Assembly (NCBI GenBank): GCA_020634755.1
Contig: JACKBC010000040.1
Location: 1 to 64,000 of the forward strand
Source of the DNA: Caldilineaceae bacterium
GTDB taxonomy: Bacteria > Chloroflexota > Anaerolineae > Caldilineales > Caldilineaceae
Length of the DNA: 64,000 bases
Reading direction: 5' to 3'
Shown here: in pieces, positions 49,433 to 58,442 of the stretch
Layout: the number at the start of each line of letters is the position of its first letter
How positions within the stretch are numbered: position 1 is the stretch's first letter
Translations under genes and position numbers: made by a program
Notes under the pieces: model-generated
Told to the model about the DNA's origin: nothing
The model's input: the letters and a program-made list of their open reading frames with translations, nothing else
The model's database searches: none

Positions 49433-51892
49433 TTACTCAATCCCCAATTCATCCAATTTGGCCCGCTGAAAGTAGCGGCGATAGGCGGCCACTTCGGCCA
49501 GCTGGGCATCCAGTTCGGCTTGCAGCATGTCGCCATCGGCGCCCCGTTCTACGGTGGCCTGGGGTGCTTCAATGCGCAATGCGTCGTCCTCCAGCCATTC
49601 GGCGATCTGGATCAAACCTTTGCACTCCAGCCAAAGCAGGCTATGACGAATCACGCCTTCAGTGGTGCCCAGACGGGCGGCCATGCGGCTAATGTCGAGC
49701 CGCCCCTCGCGGGCCAGCGCATATTTGCACATGGCCGCGGTCTGTTGCAGCACAAAGTCTAGCCGGTCGTTGGTAGTGGATTGGCCACACACAAAAATGC
49801 GCCGCGGCTCCACCCGGTCCAAAACGCTTTTGAGCACAACCGGCGAAGGCGGAATGGTCCACAGGACCAGATCGGCGTGCGGCTGCGCTTCTGTGCGCGG
49901 AACATAAATTACCGCTTCGCCAAGCTGTGTACCTTCTGCAAACCAAATGGCGTCGCGCGGCGTGGGCAACTCGCCAAGCTGCACGGTTTGCCCGCGCAGA
50001 TCGTGAATGCGCGGTTTGCTGGATTTATGGACGAGCGGCTCAACCGTAAGTTGCTCGGCGGGGCGCGCCGCCACATACATGAGCTGCACCGTGCGCTCAC
50101 CGCGATATTCATTGATGCTGAGCGTGTAGACCAGATCGATGGGCTCGGGCGGCAGTTCGCCATCGTTGTGATTAAACCAGAGTACGGGCCATTGGGCGCC
50201 GTCTGCCGCCTGCTGCACGGTAAACTTGCGGTGGGCGCCGTCGCGTCCCATGCGCTGATCGTGCACAATGCGCAGGCCGCGGCTCAGAAATTGAGGCGTG
50301 GGGTTGCCGTTGCCAAAGGGAGCCAGCCGCTGAATCTCGCCCACCAAATTCAGATCGATCTCATCCAGCCGCAGCTCGGCGTCTATGGATAGGCTGGGCG
50401 GACCATCATCGGTGCGGTGCAGCTCGATCTGCCGGTCCAGCTCGCGGCGAAAGGCGTCGATATTTTCCGGCTGCAAGCTGAGCCCGGCCGCGCCTGGATG
50501 GCCGCCATGGCCAATCAGCAGATGCGCACAGCCGGCAATGGATGCGCCAATATCTACCCCGGGGATGCTGCGGGCGCTGCCGCGAGCCGCTTCGCCCGGC
50601 GGATTGAGCAGCAGCACGGCCGGGCGGCTAAATTCCTCCACCAGCCGCGAGGCCACAATGCCCACAATGCCGGCGTGCCAGGCCGGGTGGGTCAACACTA
50701 GCGCGTTGTAGTCCAAAAGCTGCGGCGTGCGGTTGACCATTTCCAGCGCCGCCGCCGTGATCTGGCTGGTGAGCAGGCGGCGCTGCTGGTTGAGCCGTTC
50801 CAATTTGGCCGCCAACTGACCGGCGCGCACGGCGTCGCGCGTGGTCAGCAACTCGACCGAAATGGTGGCATCTTCTAGCCGACCCAGCGCATTCATGCGC
50901 GGGCCAATCTGAAAACCAATGTCGTCCGTGCTGATATTGGCCGGCGCCACGCGCGCCACCTCCATCAGCGCCAAGAGGCCGGTGCGCCGCGTGCGTTTGA
51001 GCTGTTCCAGCCCCAGTTGCAGCAGATAGCGGGCATCGTGGACCTGTTCGGCCACATCGGCCACAATGCCCAAGGCCACCAAATCGAGCAGTTCGTGTTC
51101 ATCGCCGCTGCGGCCAGCCAGCGCATAAAGCTGCTGCATGAGCTTGTAGGCTACGCCCACGCCGGGCAGCGTGCGCAGCGGATCATCCTCCGGCTGGAAC
51201 TTGGGATTGACAATGGCGTCGGCATAGCGCACGGAGAGGGATGAAGGGGTGAAGGAAGGCTCGTTCGCTTCGGCGTTCCACTGCCCCTCTTCACCCTTTT
51301 TCCCCCTCACCCCTTCCAAAGAAAGCCCCCACAGCGGGTCGACGCGCGGCGAAAGACCGCTGAATTCGGCAGTTAAATCGTGGTGGTCGGTGAGGACGAC
51401 GGTGAGGCCGTGGGCTTTGGCCAGGGTGACGGCTTCGGCTTCGGCAATACCGGTGTCGCAACTGAGCAGCAGATGGGGCTGCCAGGTGGGGTCATCCAAC
51501 CACTTTTGCAGCATTGGGGCGCGGATGCCGTGGCTCTCGGTAAACCGATTGGGCACGTGAAAGCGCACGCGCCCGGGCTTGGTGAGCGCCTGTAAACCGG
51601 AGACCAGCAGCGACGTGCTGGTTTGGCCATCTACATCAAAGTCGCCCCAGACCAAAATGTTTTGGTCGGTGCGGATGGCTTCGTATAGGAGTTGTGCGGC
51701 CAGTTCGACGCCGATTAAATTGGTGGGGGGCGCCGGGGTGTAGTGTTCCGTGTGCAAGAACGAACGGGCGGCTGCCGGCGTGCGGATGCCGCGCTGGACC
51801 AACAGTTGCGCCACCAGCGGATGGCCGCCAACCAATTTTGCAAATTCAGCCGAAGGCGTTGCCTGGGGCAGAGTAGTCCAAACTAGCTCCAT
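49433..51892 (-). CDS. recJ: Single-strand DNA exonuclease RecJ
   Basis: An 819-residue 5'-3' exonuclease for recombination and mismatch repair. DHH domain: D-F-D-V-D-G-Q-T-S, D-T-G-I-A-E and L-T-D-H-H-D-L. DHHA1 domain: G-H-G-G-H-P-G-A-A-G-L-S. An OB-fold segment and a winged-helix-like C-terminal extension follow, longer than E. coli RecJ (577). An unusual insert of about 45 residues after D-H-H-D-L comes largely from repeat DNA (see 51241). ATG 51892 is taken as the start; the frame is open to 51946. The product is followed by the glycosyltransferase gene four bases on. Confidence 0.92.
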   Translation of the reverse strand: MELVWTTLPQATPSAEFAKLVGGHPLVAQLLVQRGIRTPAAARSFLHTEHYTPAPPTNLIGVELAAQLLYEAIRTDQNILVWGDFDVDGQTSTSLLVSGLQALTKPGRVRFHVPNRFTESHGIRAPMLQKWLDDPTWQPHLLLSCDTGIAEAEAVTLAKAHGLTVVLTDHHDLTAEFSGLSPRVDPLWGLSLEGVRGKKGEEGQWNAEANEPSFTPSSLSVRYADAIVNPKFQPEDDPLRTLPGVGVAYKLMQQLYALAGRSGDEHELLDLVALGIVADVAEQVHDARYLLQLGLEQLKRTRRTGLLALMEVARVAPANISTDDIGFQIGPRMNALGRLEDATISVELLTTRDAVRAGQLAAKLERLNQQRRLLTSQITAAALEMVNRTPQLLDYNALVLTHPAWHAGIVGIVASRLVEEFSRPAVLLLNPPGEAARGSARSIPGVDIGASIAGCAHLLIGHGGHPGAAGLSLQPENIDAFRRELDRQIELHRTDDGPPSLSIDAELRLDEIDLNLVGEIQRLAPFGNGNPTPQFLSRGLRIVHDQRMGRDGAHRKFTVQQAADGAQWPVLWFNHNDGELPPEPIDLVYTLSINEYRGERTVQLMYVAARPAEQLTVEPLVHKSSKPRIHDLRGQTVQLGELPTPRDAIWFAEGTQLGEAVIYVPRTEAQPHADLVLWTIPPSPVVLKSVLDRVEPRRIFVCGQSTTNDRLDFVLQQTAAMCKYALAREGRLDISRMAARLGTTEGVIRHSLLWLECKGLIQIAEWLEDDALRIEAPQATVERGADGDMLQAELDAQLAEVAAYRRYFQRAKLDELGIE
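51241..51312. repeat. Family G inverted repeat inserted in frame in recJ
   Basis: GATGAAGGGGTGAAGGAAGG and, 30 bases on, CTCTTCACCCTTTTTCCCCC form the same GA/CT inverted repeat seen between genes at 5461 and 28164. In recJ it encodes E-G-V-R-G-K-K-G-E-E-G-Q-W to S-F-T-P-S-S-L, in a place where RecJ proteins normally go straight from D-H-H to A-D-A-I-V-N-P. Confidence 0.7.
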
Positions 51893-51930
51893 TGCCGTCG
51901 AATTCCCGAAGTATTTGAAAAGACGTCCTC

Positions 51931-52021
51931 TATCAGTACACCGCAACCGTGTTGGCGAAATGGGCGTCGGTCTCGATTGTTGAATCCAACTCTATCTCTT
52001 GCGATTGCGAGCCACTGATCA
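51931..52021 (-). repeat. Dispersed repeat family C, copy 3
   Basis: The reverse complement matches 22874-22967 and 32111-32204. It lies in the divergent gap between recJ and the sigma factor gene. The remaining bases to 52158 are A/T-rich with a weak promoter-like TTGCTT and TATTAA pair at 52055-52082. Confidence 0.75.
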
Positions 52022-52158
52022 TTGCTTACTGCTCTAACAGAAAGTTGTAACTCTTTGCTTACAATTTTACATGTATTATTAATATTTAGACAAGGTCAAG
52101 AACTCTTCTTCAATTGTGTGGATCTGTGTATTGGCGCGCCCAAAAATGAAAGCGGAAA

Positions 52159-52767
52159 ATGATTCCCAAACAAGTTGCTGACGTTATTGAACAAAGTTTC
52201 ATTGATGCTGATGATGAAGTGTTGGTTCACGAATGCATGTTGGGCAATCAGGATGCGTGGGCGCAACTATTTGAGCGGTACAGCAGGCTCATTTATAAGA
52301 TTCCACTTAGTTTCGGTTTTCCGGCGCTAGAGGCTGAAGAGGTTTTTCAAGAAGTGGCGATAGAGATGGTCGACTGCCTCTCCACGCTGCAAGATGCCTC
52401 GCGTCTTCATGCCTGGCTTGTGACCATTGCGCGACGCGTCTGTATTCGGCGTCTGCGTAGCGCCAAGCGGTATAATACGGTGGATGTGGATCTATTGGAA
52501 AATGTGATAGGCGAGGGTGGAGATTCGCTGGAAGCCATGTTGATTCGGCTTGATGAGTATCGGTTGCTGCGCAGCGCGCTCTCGACGCTCGAGCAACGGT
52601 GCGCCACCTTGCTCACTGAACTTTTTCTCAAAGACCCGCCGCTGAGCCATGCCGAGGTTGCGGCTGTGTTAAATGTTCCCCTGGGCAGCATTGGCCCCAC
52701 ACGCGCCCGCTGTTTAGAGAAATTGCGCAAGCAAGTGGAGCGGTTGACGCTTGTGGGGACCGACTGA
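52159..52767 (+). CDS. ECF-type RNA polymerase sigma factor
   Basis: A 202-residue sigma-70-family factor. Region 2: W-A-Q-L-F-E-R-Y-S-R-L-I-Y, E-A-E-E-V-F-Q-E-V and L-H-A-W-L-V-T-I-A-R-R-V-C. Region 4: L-E-Q-R-C-A-T-L-L-T-E-L-F and S-H-A-E-V-A-A-V-L-N-V-P-L-G-S-I-G-P-T-R-A-R-C-L-E-K-L-R, the DNA-binding helix-turn-helix. Regions 1 and 3 are absent. ATG 52159 has only a weak AAAGCGGAAA site. It is followed at 96 bases by an anti-sigma gene, and next by CHAT and subtilase genes on the same strand. Confidence 0.92.
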   Translation: MIPKQVADVIEQSFIDADDEVLVHECMLGNQDAWAQLFERYSRLIYKIPLSFGFPALEAEEVFQEVAIEMVDCLSTLQDASRLHAWLVTIARRVCIRRLRSAKRYNTVDVDLLENVIGEGGDSLEAMLIRLDEYRLLRSALSTLEQRCATLLTELFLKDPPLSHAEVAAVLNVPLGSIGPTRARCLEKLRKQVERLTLVGTD

Positions 52768-52863
52768 CCAGCTGAAACTGAAAATTTGTGATAATGTATT
52801 TTTTTTCGCTTTGCGCGCGACTGTAGTGACAGAGATGTTCAGAGATTTTATAAAACGTAGGAG

Positions 52864-53487
52864 ATGATGTTGGAGCATATTTCTTTTCGTCACCTGACCG
52901 ATTATGCTGATAACCGCCTGCAAGATCCGCATCTGTCGCAGCAGATAAACGATCATTTGGAGAAATGTGATATATGTCGACAGGCATTATCGATTGTCAT
53001 GCGGATTGGGCAGACGGCTGCTCACCTTGAATCTCCACAGCCGGCGCAGAACTTGATTGAGCGCGTGCTGAAAGCAACTCGTCGTACACAAACTTTACAA
53101 TCCCGTCAACAATCCTTGGCGCACAGCCCGCCGACGCTCCTGCATGATAGCAGGATTGCTGCCCTGGCCGCCGGTGTGCGCGGCGGCAGCAAAGATTGTG
53201 AAATGCTCTTTACCTTTGACCGGTTTGACCTGCATCTTTCAATTATCCACAGCGCTGAGTTGGACAGCTTCACGCTGCGCGGCCAGTTAATGGTGAGTGA
53301 ACCAGCTGAAGAAGAACTTGAAGGTAATCAGATTGACTTGCTTATGGAGCAAGCGCAAATCCGTACCGTGCTTACTGATCAGCTTGGCTGTTTTCGCATT
53401 TCTAACCTCAAAAGCGGTGAGTATGGGTTACGGGTGATTACCGATATTGTAGAGAGTGTAATCGACCATATAACAATTCAGAATTAG
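52864..53487 (+). CDS. Zinc-finger anti-sigma factor with transthyretin-like C-terminal domain, no membrane helix
   Basis: A 207-residue protein. The N-terminus has the zinc anti-sigma pattern H-L-E-K-C-D-I-C (His 31, Cys 35, Cys 38). After a basic linker, residues about 125-207 are beta-rich and end with V-L-T-D-Q-L-G-C-F-R-I-S-N-L and G-E-Y-G-L-R-V, the pattern of carboxypeptidase-regulatory/transthyretin-like folds. No membrane segment is present, so it is soluble. It should bind the sigma factor at 52159. The linker (about 65-100) is a plausible protease site, which is inference. Two ATGs (52864, 52867) follow TAGGAG. Confidence 0.82.
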   Translation: MMLEHISFRHLTDYADNRLQDPHLSQQINDHLEKCDICRQALSIVMRIGQTAAHLESPQPAQNLIERVLKATRRTQTLQSRQQSLAHSPPTLLHDSRIAALAAGVRGGSKDCEMLFTFDRFDLHLSIIHSAELDSFTLRGQLMVSEPAEEELEGNQIDLLMEQAQIRTVLTDQLGCFRISNLKSGEYGLRVITDIVESVIDHITIQN

Positions 53488-53550
53488 CGTGCTCTTGATA
53501 GTCTATGATTGTGGTAAACGCGCCCCACCTAGATACATAAACATAACATC

Positions 53551-53584
53551 TATACTGCGGTTTTCATGTAGAGCAGGGTATAGT
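53551..53584. repeat. Fragment of MITE family A
   Basis: TATACTGCGGTTTTCATGTA resembles the outer end of the element at 22659-22742 and 14421-14508, but the interior is missing; CTATAC and GTATAG still bound it. It lies between the anti-sigma and CHAT genes. Confidence 0.5.
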
Positions 53585-53607
53585 GCCTGATTATGGACGC
53601 GTAAACT

Positions 53608-56511
53608 ATGGAATCATTATTTGACGTAATTTCTGTTTTGGACAGCCCTCCCGCGCGTCGAAACTGGCTACTTGAAAATTATCCAGCCGTCGATTATCCA
53701 TTTATTCAACGTTTGCAAGAAGAAGCCCACCGCATTGAAAGTGATGATAGACGCAAAGCGCACATGATTGCGCAGGTGGTGGCAGATGCCGCGTTGCTGT
53801 GGGGTGATTCCCAAACATTAGCGGCGGCTTTGCGTATGGAAGCACAGTCGCTGCGCACGGTAGATCCACAGACCGCGTTACACAAGTATCAAGAGGCAAT
53901 CCGCATTTACAATGGGTTAGGGCAACATCTATTGGGCGCTGAAGCGGCTGTTGGATTAGTGGCAACGCTGCGTATGTTGGGGCGCTACGACGAGGCGCTG
54001 ACTACGAATCAAGGTGTTATCCACCATCTGCGCGCGGCTGACGAGAAATTAGGCGTTGCGCGCGCGCTTCTTAACCAGGGACTCATCACCTACTTCTTAG
54101 GGCGCTTTGAAGAGGCGCGCGGTTATTACGCAGAGTCGCACGCTCTTTTTGCGGAACTAGGCCAGCAGCAATGGTGTGCCGCCGTCAAAAGCAATGACGC
54201 CAACGTACTGGAAGAGCTCAATCAATTTGAGCTAGCTGAATCCCAATATAAAGCGGCCCGAGCGTATTATGTTGAAGCGCATATGGATAATGCGGTGGCG
54301 CGCATTGATCACAATCTGGCTTATCTTCGTTTTTCCTTGGGAGACTACCAGGCCGCATTACAGATCTTTGCGGCGGCCCGCGAACAGTTTGCCGCGCAAG
54401 AGAGCTTCATTGATATCGCATTTGTCGATCTTTATCGCAGCGAGATATATCTAGCGTTTAACCTATGGCGGAAAGCGTTCAGCCTGGCGCAAAGCGCGCG
54501 TGAGATCTTTGAATCTGCAAAGATGCCTTGGGAGACCGCGCAACTCTTGCTCAATGAAGCAGTTGCGCTTTTGAATCTTGATAGTTCCGAGCTGGCGCTG
54601 GGAAAATTGCAGCAGGCGCGACGCCTGTTTACACAGGCCGGCTTTGAGCATTGGCAAGCCGTTGTCGATTTCTGTGAAGCGCAGAGTTATTGGCGTCTAC
54701 AGGAATATGAGCGTGCTACAAATTCGGCCCAACAAGCGTACGCCATTTTTCAGAAATTTGGGTTGACGCGCCGGCTGGTGCAATGCGAGACGCTGCTTGG
54801 TCAGATTGCCTTTGCCAATGGACAGATTGAAAGCGCCGCCACCCATTTTGCCGCGGCGCAAGCGTCTGCCGGCCCCTATGAATTACCGGCTGTGACCTAC
54901 CGATATCATATTGGCTGGGCGCGCGTTCATCGGCTACGGGGAAAGTTCGAGGAGGCGTATAGCCACTATGAGCAAGCATTAACGTTTATTGAGCAACAAC
55001 AAACCAAAATTGGCGCCGAAGATTATAAGACTGCATTCTTAAACGACAAGATTGAGATATACGATGAGTTCATCCAATTTTGTTTGGATCAAAAGCGTGC
55101 TGAAACACGGGAGATGGCCTTTGCCGTCTTTGAGCGGGCCAAGCTCATTGTCCAGAGCGCCGAGCAGACTTTAGAGTGGCGGGATGGCATAGGGCGGCGC
55201 AATGAGAGTCTACAGGCCAAAAACCAGGCCAATGAACCGGAACTGGATGGGCAAATCCGCCAGCTTCGGCGTGAACTAAATCGCTACTATACCCAATTCC
55301 ATACGCCGGAGGCCAATTTTGCCACTGTGGCAGACGCTACGCGACTGAATAAGATGATCGTGCAATGTGAGCAGCAGTTGAGCGAATTGCTGGATACACA
55401 GCGCCACCTTGATCTGGCGGCCACTAACGGCGCATCGATAACCTCTACCAGCCTTACAACAATCCAGGCAGATTTGCCGCCGACCACACTGCTCCTGGAA
55501 TACTTTGTTACAAATGAGCAAGTTACAATTTTCTGTGTGGCGCATAATCGTTTTGCTGTCTACCAGGCGCCGGTCACGGTGGATCAACTGCTAGATTTGT
55601 GGCAATTGTTAAATTTCCAAATCGGTAAATTTCATTTGGGTGCTTATTTTCGTGAACGTCATCAGCGCTTGCTGCAAAATAGTATTGATGAGGTATTAGG
55701 TCAGCTTTATACGCTGCTGATTGCGCCGTTCTCCGAGCTTCTGCAGGATTGTGAGCAGATCGTTGTGGCGCCGCACCACGTCCTTTACAATTTGCCATTT
55801 CACGCTTTTTTTAATGGGGAAAAGTATCTATTAGAAACCCATGATGTTGTGTACACACAGAGTGCATCTTTTCACCATGTAGTGCGTCAATCTCTGGCTA
55901 ACAAGTCACTGCGGCCTGGACTCATTTTGGGTTTGAGCGATATGTTTATTGAACAGGCTGAAGAAGAAGCTGTCGCGATTGCCGAAGTCTTTCCAGGTGC
56001 AGAGCTGCGTTTGGGTGTGGATGCAACCACAGATCTGATGCTTCATAACGAATATCCACGTGCGTTTATGCACCTGGCAACACACGGCGTTTTTCGCAGC
56101 GATAATTCACTTTTTTCCGCCCTAAAATTAGCCGATGGCTGGCTAACGCTGCAAGAATTGAAAGATGTTTCTTGCACGGCGCCTCTCATCACGCTCAGCG
56201 CGTGTGATTCTGGCCGTAGCGAAACACTTTTGGGGGATAAACTAATTGGCTTTTATCAAAGCTTCTTTAATGCCGGCGCGCAATCGGTTGTGGCGAGCCT
56301 TTGGGCATTGGACGATCAGGTTGCCATTGAGACCATGAAGGCGTTCTATAAAGCCGTAGAGAATGGCGATGCCGTACATCATGCCTTGCGCAATGCCCAA
56401 CTGCAATTAATGTCGAGCCGACGCCACCCTTATTACTGGGCGCCTTTTATGCTTGTGGGCAACCCCGATCTGACTATCAGCCAGAGGGGAACGACAGACG
56501 ATACATTGTGA
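53608..56511 (+). CDS. TPR-CHAT caspase-like protease
   Basis: A 967-residue cytoplasmic protein. Residues about 60-480 are TPR repeats (for example A-A-L-R-M-E-A-Q-S-L, R-Y-D-E-A-L-T-T-N-Q, L-G-R-F-E-E-A-R-G-Y-Y), followed by a coiled-coil region (about 530-600) and a CHAT domain. The catalytic dyad is intact: His 826 in H-L-A-T-H-G and Cys 866 in S-A-C-D-S-G. G-A-Q-S-V-V-A-S-L-W and W-A-P-F-M-L-V-G complete the fold. CHAT proteases are caspase/separase relatives that cut protein partners on a signal sensed by the TPR part. Its position after a sigma/anti-sigma pair suggests that the anti-sigma factor is a substrate (inference). Confidence 0.9.
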   Translation: MESLFDVISVLDSPPARRNWLLENYPAVDYPFIQRLQEEAHRIESDDRRKAHMIAQVVADAALLWGDSQTLAAALRMEAQSLRTVDPQTALHKYQEAIRIYNGLGQHLLGAEAAVGLVATLRMLGRYDEALTTNQGVIHHLRAADEKLGVARALLNQGLITYFLGRFEEARGYYAESHALFAELGQQQWCAAVKSNDANVLEELNQFELAESQYKAARAYYVEAHMDNAVARIDHNLAYLRFSLGDYQAALQIFAAAREQFAAQESFIDIAFVDLYRSEIYLAFNLWRKAFSLAQSAREIFESAKMPWETAQLLLNEAVALLNLDSSELALGKLQQARRLFTQAGFEHWQAVVDFCEAQSYWRLQEYERATNSAQQAYAIFQKFGLTRRLVQCETLLGQIAFANGQIESAATHFAAAQASAGPYELPAVTYRYHIGWARVHRLRGKFEEAYSHYEQALTFIEQQQTKIGAEDYKTAFLNDKIEIYDEFIQFCLDQKRAETREMAFAVFERAKLIVQSAEQTLEWRDGIGRRNESLQAKNQANEPELDGQIRQLRRELNRYYTQFHTPEANFATVADATRLNKMIVQCEQQLSELLDTQRHLDLAATNGASITSTSLTTIQADLPPTTLLLEYFVTNEQVTIFCVAHNRFAVYQAPVTVDQLLDLWQLLNFQIGKFHLGAYFRERHQRLLQNSIDEVLGQLYTLLIAPFSELLQDCEQIVVAPHHVLYNLPFHAFFNGEKYLLETHDVVYTQSASFHHVVRQSLANKSLRPGLILGLSDMFIEQAEEEAVAIAEVFPGAELRLGVDATTDLMLHNEYPRAFMHLATHGVFRSDNSLFSALKLADGWLTLQELKDVSCTAPLITLSACDSGRSETLLGDKLIGFYQSFFNAGAQSVVASLWALDDQVAIETMKAFYKAVENGDAVHHALRNAQLQLMSSRRHPYYWAPFMLVGNPDLTISQRGTTDDTL

Positions 56512-56534
56512 CATAACATTGTGACATAGATGAT

Positions 56535-56686
56535 CTTAAAACCTATGTGAAAAGTCACGATTAGGTCCAAAAATATGCCGGCAAAGGGCCAATTGCGCAT
56601 GATGTGACCAGGATTTCGTGGCCCTTTCCCGGAATGTGACACACCTCTACCACCTTTTCAGACAGCTTCTTAAAACCTATATGAAA
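56535..56686 (+). repeat. Direct repeats flanking a structured gap upstream of the subtilase
   Basis: CTTAAAACCTATRTGAAA occurs at 56535-56552 and 56669-56686, bounding about 116 bases with GTGACA motifs and GGGCC/GGCCC inverted parts. Just upstream, ACATTGTGACATAACATTGTGACATA at 56504-56529 is a 14-base tandem duplication. These may be regulator sites, for example for the ECF factor, or scars of a lost element. Confidence 0.5.
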
Positions 56687-56719
56687 CGTGGCTAAATGGA
56701 GATTAGGACAAAGGCTAAC

Positions 56720-58063
56720 ATGTGTAGAAAATACCTATTACCTGCAAATTTTGTGATAATACTGATTTTGTTGCTGGGATCGCTCCATCCTGCTGTGGCC
56801 AGCGCGCCCGCAAACGAAGTGTACTTGCCGCTTGTCTCAATCTCACCCGCAATTTCTGCCACCGCAATAGAGCCCACTGGTGATTTCGCTGATGATGTTG
56901 GCAGCGATGTCCATAATTATCTGTTTGCTACCGCCGATACACTGGATGCTGCCAGCAGCTTTCCTGTGGTTAATGCGACCAATATGCTCTACTTGCCAAT
57001 TGCAGCACAAGATTCCGATCTGCAAAGTTTCGCCAATGCGCATACAGATGAGGTCGTCACTGCCGCTTTTTGGGGGTGGCCCCTGTTTCCACAGTCGACC
57101 ACTAGTGATTATAGCCTGAATATTGAAAAGCGCGATTTTGATGCTGGTGGTGGCGGCCCCCAGATTAACCTGCTGTTGATTCCAGGAATTCTGGACCTAT
57201 TGAAAACATTGCTTGTTTCAGAATATACGGCCAAAAAGGTGTGGGGGCTAAGTAATGCTGAATTCGACGAGGCACAGTCGTTGGCCACTGGCTCCGGCGT
57301 AACGGTGGCCGTATTAGATACAGGCATTAGTGCGTTTCCTTCTCAAATCTACTGGCGCTCTGTGGCGGGCTATGACTTTGTGGGAAACGATCCCTATCCG
57401 TATGAGGCGCCAAATTGGCGTGATGACAATCACAATGGCGAAATTGATGAAGGGGCTGGTCACGGCACTTTTGTCAGCAGTATTATCCTTGCCGCCACGC
57501 GTAAAGCGCAGGTAATGCCTATACGCGTGCTCAATAGCGATGGTAACGGTACACCTGAAGTTGTAGCCAAGGGAATCCACTATGCCGCTGATCATGGCGC
57601 CCAAATCATCAACTTGAGCCTCAGTGGCGAACTCGATAGTGATGTCGTACACGATGCTATTGCGTACGCTGCCGACAAAGGGGTTGTGATTATTGCCGCA
57701 GCGCTAAGTAACCATAGCCAATTGGGCTTTCCCGCCGGCTATGATTCTGTCATTTCTGTAGGGGCAATTGACAGTAACAACACGGTTTCGGATTTTACAC
57801 TGGATAATGCCAGTGAAGTTGACATTTTTGCGCCCGGCGTTGACATCTATGGACCAGCGCTTTATGGACGCAATGTCTGGATGAGTGGAAATTCAATGGC
57901 CACCGCCTTTGTAAGTGCCGCCGCGGCATTGCTCATGGAAGGCGGCAATTGCGACGCCGACTGTGTTACAAATACGCTTATGCACAACGTAAAGCCGGTT
58001 TCGCCAGCCCAAGAAGGCCGAGGTGCGGTTGACGCCTATCTGGGCTTGTTGCATCGGCCCTAG
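56720..58063 (+). CDS. Secreted subtilisin-like serine protease (S8)
   Basis: A 447-residue exported protease. The signal peptide ends near A-V-A-S-A. The triad is complete: Asp 200 (V-A-V-L-D-T-G), His 248 (G-H-G-T-F-V), Ser 392 (M-S-G-N-S-M-A-T). The 180 residues between signal and catalytic domain have no recognisable inhibitor-I9 prodomain and end with Y-T-A-K-K-V-W-G-L. ATG 56720 has AAAGG five bases upstream; ATG 56696 is the alternative. It acts outside, whereas the CHAT protease next to it acts inside. It is probably a stress- or damage-response effector in the same regulon (inference). Confidence 0.88.
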   Translation: MCRKYLLPANFVIILILLLGSLHPAVASAPANEVYLPLVSISPAISATAIEPTGDFADDVGSDVHNYLFATADTLDAASSFPVVNATNMLYLPIAAQDSDLQSFANAHTDEVVTAAFWGWPLFPQSTTSDYSLNIEKRDFDAGGGGPQINLLLIPGILDLLKTLLVSEYTAKKVWGLSNAEFDEAQSLATGSGVTVAVLDTGISAFPSQIYWRSVAGYDFVGNDPYPYEAPNWRDDNHNGEIDEGAGHGTFVSSIILAATRKAQVMPIRVLNSDGNGTPEVVAKGIHYAADHGAQIINLSLSGELDSDVVHDAIAYAADKGVVIIAAALSNHSQLGFPAGYDSVISVGAIDSNNTVSDFTLDNASEVDIFAPGVDIYGPALYGRNVWMSGNSMATAFVSAAAALLMEGGNCDADCVTNTLMHNVKPVSPAQEGRGAVDAYLGLLHRP

Positions 58064-58111
58064 AGTAGTGCCTTCCAAATTACAGAGACCCGCTGCATCA
58101 AATCCGTGGTC

Positions 58112-58442
58112 CGTACACCGCAACGGTGTTGGCGAGGGAGCGTTTGACATTGGGGCCACCATTAGCAACCATTAGAAATGGGCGCCGCCCATTGCAAAAT
58201 CGCCACCGCGATTTGGCCCAGCCGCTGTGGCGGCTTCGCGATTTTAGCCGAGGATTCTATCCTGCCGCCCTATGTTCGCTCCCGTCGTCGCAAGGTTTGT
58301 CGCGCGTGGCGCTTGAAGCGCCATGTGGCATACGTTGTACAATGCGCTGGGCCGCCAGCGCAACTGCAATACAGATATTTTCTGGCCCCTGGGACGCACA
58401 TCGGTCCCTTCCCACCGCTGAATACATAAGACCACCCCTCAA
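58112..58442 (-). repeat. Composite intergenic repeat block: family C fragment (58112-58136) and family D copy 3 (58375-58442)
   Basis: The reverse complement of 58112-58136 matches the CTCGCCAACACCGTTGCGGT end of family C. Bases 58375-58442 on the minus strand begin TGAGGGGTGG and follow family D at lower identity. Between them GCCGCTGTGGCGGC and GGCGCTTGAAGCGCC hairpins occur. No gene is supported in 58064-58580. A TATAAG near 58516 could be a -10 for the next gene. Confidence 0.6.

Noticed and set aside
52159..58063. Degenerate type III-E CRISPR locus
   Set aside because: No gRAMP/Cas7-11, no Csx30/Csx31-like gene and no repeat-spacer array; only the CHAT-sigma logic is similar.
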